This document shows, in pieces, positions 58,055 through 64,000 of a stretch of 64,000 bases of DNA. Every line of letters begins with the position of its first letter. Position 1 is the stretch's first letter. The DNA lies in assembly GCA_963704595.1 (NCBI GenBank), contig OY969922.1, forward strand, positions 1,426,001-1,490,000. Direction: 5' to 3'. The notes below the pieces were generated by a model, which did no database searches, was not told where the DNA came from, and saw only the letters and a list, made by a program, of their open reading frames with translations. The position numbers and the translations under genes were made by a program. The stretch is from Acuticoccus sp963704595. Its GTDB lineage: Bacteria; Pseudomonadota; Alphaproteobacteria; Rhizobiales; Amorphaceae.

Positions 58055-58627
58055 ATGATGAGTATCGCAGAACAGGCCCAGCCGTCCGAACCGATGGCCA
58101 TGGGCTCCGGCCGCCTGCTGATCGTTGATGACGATGCCGCCTTCGGCCAGCGTCTCGCGCGGGCGATGGAAAAGCGCGGGTTCGAGACCGAAGTCGCCGA
58201 CAGCGCGGCCTCCGCGGCTATCGAGGTGGACCGCAATCCGCCCGACTTCGCCGTGGTCGACATGCGCCTCGGTGACGGCAACGGCCTCGAGGTCGTGGAA
58301 CGGCTGCGCAAGCGCAAGCCCGAAGCCCGTGCGATCATCCTCACCGGCTACGGCAACATCGCGACCGCGGTGACGGCAGTGAAGATCGGCGCGGTCGACT
58401 ACCTCGCCAAGCCGGCCGACGCGGACGACGTGTTCGCCGCGCTAACCCGCACCTCCGACGATCCGCCCGCGCCGCCGGAAAACCCGATGTCCGCCGACCG
58501 GGTCCGCTGGGAGCACATCCAGCGCGTCTACGAGATGTGCGACCGCAACGTGTCGGAGACCGCACGGCGCCTCAACATGCACCGCCGGACGCTCCAGCGC
58601 ATCCTCGCCAAGCGCGCCCCGCGCTGA
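58055..58627 (+). CDS. regA: Response regulator RegA/ActR
   Basis: A 190-residue response regulator. The receiver (LLIVDDDAAFGQRLARAMEKRGF, phospho-acceptor in AVVDMRLGDGNG near residue 70, conserved LTGYG and Lys in LAKP) is joined by a Pro-rich linker to a Fis-like helix-turn-helix ending NVSETARRLNMHRRTLQRILAKR, which is highly conserved in RegA/PrrA/ActR. It regulates respiration, nitrogen and carbon fixation genes in relatives. Its gene lies 93 bases after regB. Confidence 0.97.
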   Translation: MMSIAEQAQPSEPMAMGSGRLLIVDDDAAFGQRLARAMEKRGFETEVADSAASAAIEVDRNPPDFAVVDMRLGDGNGLEVVERLRKRKPEARAIILTGYGNIATAVTAVKIGAVDYLAKPADADDVFAALTRTSDDPPAPPENPMSADRVRWEHIQRVYEMCDRNVSETARRLNMHRRTLQRILAKRAPR

Positions 58628-58650
58628 TCCTTCGCGGGTTGTACTGATAC

Positions 58651-58687
58651 AAGCCGGGTCGGCCCTTCGTGGCCGGCCCGGCTTTTT
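58651..58687 (+). terminator. Rho-independent terminator after regA
   Basis: AGCCGGG-CGGCC pairs with GGCCG-CCCGGCT (58652-58664 with 58671-58683, small internal bulge) and is followed by five T. It ends the regBA unit. Confidence 0.85.
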
Positions 58688-58770
58688 AGTGCGCGCTACG
58701 CCCCTTTCCATCCCGCCCGCGTCATCGCACCGTCACCCGCCCCGCCGATGACGGGGGCGGAGGATTGCGG

Positions 58771-59955
58771 ATGGACGGAAGACAGGAGAGCGGAACGGCG
58801 CGCGAGGTGTTTCTCGCCTTCCTGCCGCTCGGCTTCACGGCATTCGGCGGGCCGGTGGCGCACCTCGGCTTCTTCCGCACCGTCTTCGTCGAGCGGCGGC
58901 GCTGGCTGTCCGATGCCGCCTACGCCGATCTCGTCGCCCTCTGCCAGTTCCTGCCGGGCCCGGCATCGAGCCAGGTCGGCATGGCGCTGGGCCTCAGGCG
59001 TGCCGGGCTTCCCGGCATGGCGTGCGCGTGGCTCGCCTTCACGCTGCCGTCGGCCATCGCCCTCGCGGCCTTCGGGCTCTTTCTCACAGGCCGCGGCGTC
59101 GGCCTCGAGGACGCTGGGTGGATCGCCGGGCTGAAGGCGGCCGCGGTGGCGGTGGTCGCCAACGCGCTCCTCGGCATGGCCGCCTCACTTGCCGCGACGC
59201 CGGCGCGCGCAACCATCGCCGCCGCAGCCGCGATCGCAATCCTCCTCGCCCCCATGACGGCGCTCGCGCAGCTGGCCGCCATCTCCGCCGGGGCAGTCGC
59301 GGGCCTTGCCCTGTGCGAAACCGCGCCACCTGCTGCGGCGGACGGCGCCGGCCGCACGGTGGGCCGCGGGGTCGGCATCGCCGCGCTTGTCCTCTTCGCG
59401 CTGCTCCTCGCGGCGCTGCCGCTCCTGCCAGCGCTGGGGGCAGGGGCCGACCTCTTCGCCCGCGTGGCGCGCGCAGGCGCCCTGGTGTTCGGCGGCGGCC
59501 ACGTCGTCCTGCCGCTGCTGGAGGGCGAGGTCGGCGCGATGGTGGGCGAGGGCGCCTTCCTCGCAGGCTACGGCGCGGCGCAGGCGGTGCCTGGGCCGCT
59601 CTTCACCTTTGCCGCCTATCTGGGCGCCGTTGCCTCTCCTTTCGGCGGCGTTGCGGGCGCTGTCGTCGCGCTGGTCGCGATCTTCCTGCCCGGCGCCCTC
59701 CTGGTGGTGGGCGTGATGCCCTTCTGGGAGGCGCTGCGCGCCAACGCACTCGCGCGCGGGGCGCTGGCGGGCGTCAACGCCGCGGTGGTCGGCCTGCTGG
59801 CGGCGGCCTTCTACGACCCTGTGTTCCTGCGCGGGGTGCCGGACGCGTCCGCACTGGCGCTGGCGATCGCCGCCTTCTGCGCGCTCAGGATCTGGGCAGC
59901 GCCGCCGTGGGCGGTGGTGCTCGCCGCAGCCCTCGCGGGCTTCGTGTTCCTGTAG
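58771..59955 (+). CDS. chrA: Chromate transporter ChrA, long form
   Basis: A 394-residue membrane protein with two homologous halves of about six helices. Half 1 has LGFTAFGGPVAHLGFFRTVFVERRRWL and LCQFLPGPASSQVGMALG; half 2 has LVFGGGHVVLPLLEGEV and AAQAVPGPLFTFAAYLGA, the CHR-family signature. It exports chromate by the proton gradient. ATG 58771 has GGAGG at 7-base spacing; an in-frame TTG at 58765 is less good. Confidence 0.93.
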   Translation: MDGRQESGTAREVFLAFLPLGFTAFGGPVAHLGFFRTVFVERRRWLSDAAYADLVALCQFLPGPASSQVGMALGLRRAGLPGMACAWLAFTLPSAIALAAFGLFLTGRGVGLEDAGWIAGLKAAAVAVVANALLGMAASLAATPARATIAAAAAIAILLAPMTALAQLAAISAGAVAGLALCETAPPAAADGAGRTVGRGVGIAALVLFALLLAALPLLPALGAGADLFARVARAGALVFGGGHVVLPLLEGEVGAMVGEGAFLAGYGAAQAVPGPLFTFAAYLGAVASPFGGVAGAVVALVAIFLPGALLVVGVMPFWEALRANALARGALAGVNAAVVGLLAAAFYDPVFLRGVPDASALALAIAAFCALRIWAAPPWAVVLAAALAGFVFL

Positions 59956-60157
59956 CCATACGACGCGAAAAAGCACTCGAAACCCGCCCATCAGCGGGCT
60001 TCGGCCTAAAAAGATGTAACTATCACCATCGGCATTACGACCATTGGCACGAACGTTGCTGCCAAAATCCAGCAATGGGCCGTGGCCGGGGCAATCCGCT
60101 TCCCGCGCTGCGGTCGTTCACACGGACTCAAGACCCGTGCCAACGGAAGGGAGCCAC

Positions 60158-61378
60158 ATGTCTTCGATCGCAATCGCCAAAGCCGCACGCCGCGCCGCTC
60201 TCGGCGCACTCCTCGCAGCCACCAGCCTCACCCCCGCCCTCGCGCAGGACGAGGACGGCGTCCTCAAGATCGGCGCCCCGCTCGCGCTCACCGGCGGCCT
60301 CGCCGACGAGGGCAAGAAGCAGGAGGACGTCTGGAACCTGTGGCTCGAGAAGATCAACGCCGCAGGCGGCGTCGAGGTCGGCGGCGAGACGCTGCCCGTC
60401 GAGTTCGTGGAGTATGACTACCAGACCGAGGGCAACCGCGCCGGCCAGCTCGCCGAACGCCTCATCACCGAGGACAACGTCGACGTCCTGATGGCGCCGT
60501 TCGGCTCGGGCCACACCAAGATCATCGCCGCCGTCGCCGAGCGCTACCAGGTGCCGCTGATCGCCTGCGTCGCGTCCTCCACCTCGGTCTACGACCAGGG
60601 CTTCCAGTACCTCTTCGGCACGCTCGCCCCCAACACCGGCATGACCGAATCGATGGTCGCCTACTTCAACGAGAAGATGCCGGACGTGAAGAAGCTCGCC
60701 GTGCTCGGCCGCGACGACGTCTTCCCCAAGTCGATGGCTGAAGCGATCGCCGCGTCTGCCGAGGCGGCCGGCATGGACGTCGTCTACAACGAGCTCTACG
60801 CCGTTGGCACGCTCGACCACGCCACCGCGATCTCCGCGATCAAGGCCGCAGAGCCCGACTGGATCTACATGACCGGCTACACGCAGGACCTGATCCTGGG
60901 CCGCAAGCAGATGCAGGACCTCGGCGTCACCGCGCCGATCATCACCATGGTGACGGGCCCCGCCTACAAGGAGTTCACCGAAGGCCTCGGCGAGCTCGCC
61001 GACGGCGTGACGAGCTCCACCTGGTGGCACCACGCGACCGCCTACGAGGACGCCACCGGCGTGTGGCCGACCACGGCAAGCTTCTACGAGGACTTCACCG
61101 CGAAGTTCGATAGCGACCCGGACTACGTCCACGCCTCCTGCGCGGCAGCGGCCGACGTTCTCGTCAACGCCGTCAAGGAAGCCGGCTCGACCGACAAGCA
61201 GGCCGTGCGTGACGCGCTCGCCGCCACCGACATGCTGACCTTCTACGGCCCGATCGACTTCGGCGACAACGGCATGAACCAGGGCCGCGAGATGCCGATC
61301 ATCCAGGTGCAGGGCGAGGCCATCAAGGTTCTCTACCCCGAGAGCATCGCCGACGCCGACCTCCAGCCCGTCGAGTAA
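60158..61378 (+). CDS. ABC transporter substrate-binding protein, branched-chain/amide type
   Basis: A 406-residue type I periplasmic binding protein (LivK family). Signal peptide ends near TPALAQDE. GAPLALTGGLADEGKKQEDVWNLWLEKINAAGGV is the typical opening; APFGSGHTKIIAAVAERYQVPLIAC and LGRDDVFPKSMAEAI follow. The Tyr/Trp-rich HATAYEDATGVWPTT resembles members that bind amino acid-like or aromatic compounds. Ligand not determined. ATG 60158 has AAGGGAG 5 bases upstream. It starts the operon with an AhpD-like gene, livH, livM and livG. Confidence 0.9.
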   Translation: MSSIAIAKAARRAALGALLAATSLTPALAQDEDGVLKIGAPLALTGGLADEGKKQEDVWNLWLEKINAAGGVEVGGETLPVEFVEYDYQTEGNRAGQLAERLITEDNVDVLMAPFGSGHTKIIAAVAERYQVPLIACVASSTSVYDQGFQYLFGTLAPNTGMTESMVAYFNEKMPDVKKLAVLGRDDVFPKSMAEAIAASAEAAGMDVVYNELYAVGTLDHATAISAIKAAEPDWIYMTGYTQDLILGRKQMQDLGVTAPIITMVTGPAYKEFTEGLGELADGVTSSTWWHHATAYEDATGVWPTTASFYEDFTAKFDSDPDYVHASCAAAADVLVNAVKEAGSTDKQAVRDALAATDMLTFYGPIDFGDNGMNQGREMPIIQVQGEAIKVLYPESIADADLQPVE

Positions 61379-61389
61379 ATCCTAGCACC

Positions 61390-61412
61390 GGGGCGCGCCG
61401 ACGGTGCGCCCC
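61390..61412 (+). promoter_or_regulatory. Hairpin after the liv-type binding-protein gene
   Basis: GGGGCGC (61390-61396) pairs with GCGCCCC (61406-61412) 12 bases past the stop. No T-run follows. Confidence 0.6.
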
Positions 61413-61433
61413 GACCCCTCAATGGAGGCCGCC

Positions 61434-61982
61434 ATGCCGCATTTCCCGTCCATGCCCGAAGACGCGCTCGTCAAGGACATCTACCCCTTCAAGCCCGCCC
61501 TTTTCCGCGACTGGTGCAAGGTCGAGGAGGCGATCATGCGCGGCCCCTCCGCCTTCTCGCCCGGCGAGCGCGAGATGATGGGCGCCTACTGCTCCCGCCT
61601 CAACGACTGCACCTACTGCTACTCCTCGCACTCCGAGACGGCGATCCTCTTCGGCATCGACCCGCCGGTGTTCGAGGCGCTGATGGAGGGGATCGACACC
61701 GCCCCCATCGACGAGAATTTGAAGCCCGTCTTCCGCTACCTCAAGGTGCTCACGCTGGAGCCCTACAAGATCACCCAGACGCTCGCGAACGCCGTGTTCG
61801 ACGCCGGCTGGAGCGAGGCAGCGCTGCAGGAGGCGATCCTCGTCTGCTGCTGCTACGCCTTCATGAACCGCCTCGTCGACGGTCATGGCCTGCCGTCCGA
61901 CCCCACCCTCTTCAAGGCGCGCGCCAAGCGGCACTTCGAGGAGGGCTACGTCGCCCAGTACGCCACCGAAACGTCGGACTGA
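61434..61982 (+). CDS. AhpD/carboxymuconolactone decarboxylase-fold protein in the liv operon
   Basis: A 182-residue protein of the peroxidase-related branch of the AhpD/CMD fold. The CxxCxxxH motif is NDCTYCYSSHSET (near residue 62), typical of a peroxidatic thiol pair. An unusual CCCYAFMNRLVDGHG follows near residue 143. Family members reduce peroxides or decarboxylate small acids. Placement between the binding protein and livH is unusual and suggests it acts on the imported compound. ATG 61434 has GGAGG 5-6 bases upstream. Confidence 0.82.
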   Translation: MPHFPSMPEDALVKDIYPFKPALFRDWCKVEEAIMRGPSAFSPGEREMMGAYCSRLNDCTYCYSSHSETAILFGIDPPVFEALMEGIDTAPIDENLKPVFRYLKVLTLEPYKITQTLANAVFDAGWSEAALQEAILVCCCYAFMNRLVDGHGLPSDPTLFKARAKRHFEEGYVAQYATETSD

Positions 61983-61990
61983 TCCACCCC

Positions 61991-62851
61991 ATGGACATTG
62001 CCCAGATCGTCGTCAACGGCGTCGTCCTCGGCGCGCTCTACGCCTGCATCGCAATCGGCTTCTCGCTGGTATGGGGCGTACTCAACGTCATCAACATGCT
62101 GCACGGCAGCTTCATCATCCTCGGCGGCTACCTCACCTGGTTCGCCTACCAGCACCTCGGCGTGAACCCGATCATCGTGCTGCCGTTCGTGGCGCTCGCG
62201 CTCTACGGCCTCGGCTTCGCGATCCAGTACATCTTCATCAACAAGGTCGTGACGCAGCCGGTCCTCACCACGCTGACGCTGACCTTCGGCCTCGACATGA
62301 TCCTCTACAACCTGATGACGGTGACCTTCACCGCCACCCCGCGCCGCGTCACGCTCGACCTCGGCACGGTGGACCTCTTCGGCATCTTCATCCCGGCCGA
62401 CCGCATCCTCGGCATGGCGCTGGCGCTCCTCCTCACCGGCCTCCTCTACGTCGTGATGCGCGGCTCCAAGATCGGCCGCGCCATCGTCGCCGTCCGCATG
62501 GACCGGCAGGCGGCCGCCCTCATGGGCATCCGCGTCAACCGCATCTACGCGATCACCTTCGGCATCGGCGCGCTGATGGCAGGGGCGGCGGGCGCCGTCT
62601 TCGCGATGGTCTTCCCCGTCACCACCAACCTCACCGGCGCGTTCCTCGGCAAGGCGTTCGTGGTGTGCGTGATCGGCGGCCTCGGCAGCGTGCCGGGTGC
62701 GCTGGTCGGCGGCATGGCGCTCGGCCTCATCGAGAGTTTTGCGGGCTACTTCTTCGGGCCGCAGCACGCCATCACGCTCGGCTTCGTGGTGATGCTGGTC
62801 CTCCTCCTCGTCCGTCCCACCGGCCTCGTCGGCGTGAAGGGGTACGAATGA
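61991..62851 (+). CDS. Branched-chain-type ABC permease LivH
   Basis: A 286-residue LivH-type permease with about eight helices. NGVVLGALYACIAIGFSLVWGVLNVINMLHGSF, VRMDRQAAALMGIRVNRIYAITFGIGA and FVVCVIGGLGSVPGALVGG are the signature segments. ATG 61991 starts 8 bases after the AhpD-like gene. It overlaps livM by 4 bases. Confidence 0.93.
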   Translation: MDIAQIVVNGVVLGALYACIAIGFSLVWGVLNVINMLHGSFIILGGYLTWFAYQHLGVNPIIVLPFVALALYGLGFAIQYIFINKVVTQPVLTTLTLTFGLDMILYNLMTVTFTATPRRVTLDLGTVDLFGIFIPADRILGMALALLLTGLLYVVMRGSKIGRAIVAVRMDRQAAALMGIRVNRIYAITFGIGALMAGAAGAVFAMVFPVTTNLTGAFLGKAFVVCVIGGLGSVPGALVGGMALGLIESFAGYFFGPQHAITLGFVVMLVLLLVRPTGLVGVKGYE

Positions 62852-63821
62852 TGCCGGGTTCGCTGAAATACGTCATCTTCGCCGCCTGGGTCGCGCTTCT
62901 CCTCGCGTCCCCCTTCATCGGCGGCAACTACGTGGTGCGCATCGCGATTTCCATCGCGATGTTCTCCGCGCTCGCCCTGTCGTGGAACTTCATCGGCGGC
63001 TTCACCGGCTACCCGTCGTTCGCGACAGCGGCCTTCTACGGCCTCGGCTGCTACGCGGGCGCGCTGGTGCAGCGGGCCGGGATGCCCGCCGCCGTGGCTT
63101 GGGTGTTCGCGGGGCTGTTCGTGGCGCTGTTCGCGCTGGCGCTGGGGGCGATCATCCTGCGCCTCAAGGGGCACTACTTCGCCATCGGCTCCATCGCCAT
63201 CGTGGAGGTGACGCGGCTCGTCGTCTCCTCATGGGGCAGCCTCACGGGCGGCGGCAACGGTCTCAACGTGCCGCTCCTCCAGGGCGGCCCGCAGTACGTC
63301 TCGATGCTCGTCCTCTTCGTGATGGTCGGCGTGATGCTCCTCGCCTTCGCCGCCACCGTGACTGCGTCGACCGCGGCAGGCTCGGCTTTGGCCTTCGCTG
63401 CATCAACCAGAACGAGGATGCGGCGGACATGGTCGGCATCGACGTCACCCGCTACAAGATCGCAGCCTTCGGCCTCTCGGCTCTCTTCTGCGGCATCGTC
63501 GGCGCGGTCTACGCCTCGTGGGTCGGCTACATCGACCCGACGGATTCGTTCTCGATCCTCCTCACGGTCAAGGTTCCGGTCATCGCGATGCTGGGCGGTG
63601 CGGGCACGGTCCTCGGCCCCGTTCTGGGCGCAGGGGTGTTCGTGATCCTGGAGGAGTATTTCTGGGCGAACTTCCTCGACTGGAACCGCGCCATCCTCGG
63701 CGGGATCATCGTGTTCCTGATCTTCTTCCTGCCCGGCGGCATCCTCCGGCTCAACTACCGGACGACGCTGAAGCGCCTCTCCGGCAGCCGGAACATCGCA
63801 CCGAAGGAGACGCGGGCATGA
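62848..63821 (+). CDS. Branched-chain-type ABC permease LivM (frameshifted here)
   Basis: About 325 residues when repaired. LSWNFIGGFTGYPSFATAAFYGLGCYAGALV and LRLKGHYFAIGSIAIVEVTRL are LivM segments; the second part has RLGFGLRCINQNEDAADMVGIDVTRYKIAAFGLSALFCGIVGAVYAS. The frame breaks near 63358-63362; one base (probably G) seems lost, and its return joins FAATV to VDRGRLGFG. It overlaps livG by 4 bases. Confidence 0.92.
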
Positions 63822-64000
63822 GCATCCTCACCCTCGACCACGTCTCCAAGTCGTTCGGCGGCATCCAGGCGACCAACGACGTCTCGTTCTCGCTGGAGGA
63901 GGGCGAGATCGTCGGCCTCATCGGCCCGAACGGGGCGGGGAAGACGACGCTCGTCAACCTCATCACCGGCGTCCACAAGGCCTCCGCCGGCACGATCCGC
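63818..64000 (+). CDS. Branched-chain-type ABC ATP-binding protein LivG (partial)
   Basis: The first 61 residues are present before the window ends: MSILTLDHVSKSFGGIQATNDVSFSLEEGEI, then Walker A GLIGPNGAGKTTLVNLITG. This is the usual LivG opening. It forms the ATPase of the importer, presumably with a livF beyond the window. Confidence 0.92.
   Translation, partial: MSILTLDHVSKSFGGIQATNDVSFSLEEGEIVGLIGPNGAGKTTLVNLITGVHKASAGTIR

Overview
The window is about 64 kb of GC-rich, gene-dense chromosome from an alphaproteobacterium, most likely of the order Hyphomicrobiales. The evidence is the gene content: a RegB/RegA (ActS/ActR-type) redox two-component pair, an Hsp20-DUF1150 pair with a ROSE-like leader, an ExoD-family protein, a PhaZ of the intracellular Cys type, an ffh...rpsP-rimM-trmD block, and many ABC and TRAP uptake systems. 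I see no rRNA, tRNA, CRISPR array, prophage or insertion sequence. It reads as ordinary chromosome rich in transport and catabolic operons.

Layout. 0-13 kb holds housekeeping genes: the glyS end, lpd, a Gln/Arg-rich OmpA-family protein, thpR with a DUF1499 gene, a Bax inhibitor-1 protein, a MerR regulator divergent from a cation transporter, a cNMP-CPBP protein, acnA and ccmAB. 13-20 kb holds a flavin monooxygenase and a polyamine-type ABC operon ending in an Asp/Glu (hydantoin) racemase. 20-25 kb holds exoD, a pseudouridine synthase with very long disordered ends, tadA-rsmD and an HxlR/SDR divergent pair. 25-28 kb is a cobalt-type nitrile hydratase operon led by a class I glutamine amidotransferase-like gene. 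28-32 kb is a TRAP transporter. 32-38 kb is a CUT2 sugar ABC operon with a gluconate-dehydrogenase-like SDR. 38-44 kb is ffh, a tandem GNAT, rpsP, rimM and trmD. 44-47 kb holds a small catabolic cluster (cupin, SDR, exported VOC protein) and the heat-shock pair. 47-54 kb is a glycine-betaine-type ABC system with two binding proteins plus an acyl-CoA synthetase. 54-60 kb holds an alpha/beta hydrolase, phaZ, regBA and chrA. 60-64 kb is a branched-chain-type ABC operon containing an AhpD-like enzyme and cut by the window edge.

Two themes run through the window. First, the solute-binding-protein genes of all five transport systems (six genes) are followed by strong hairpins before the next gene, as expected if the binding protein is made in excess. 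Second, from about 22 kb onward at least twelve conserved genes, including the essential ffh and trmD, carry single-base frameshifts. These look like sequencing or assembly errors rather than biology. I annotate those genes as intact loci and give the break points.

The most interesting biology is: (i) a sigma-32-like promoter plus ROSE-type RNA thermometer candidate in front of hsp20; (ii) a pseudouridine synthase with an acidic N-terminal and a repeat-built basic Gly/Arg-rich C-terminal disordered tail; (iii) an OmpA protein with about 310 residues of Gln/Arg/Glu repeat; (iv) a cyclic-nucleotide-binding domain fused to a CPBP-type membrane protease with an altered motif; and (v) unusual operon partners (amidotransferase with nitrile hydratase, AhpD-like protein inside a liv operon, acyl-CoA synthetase with betaine transport).
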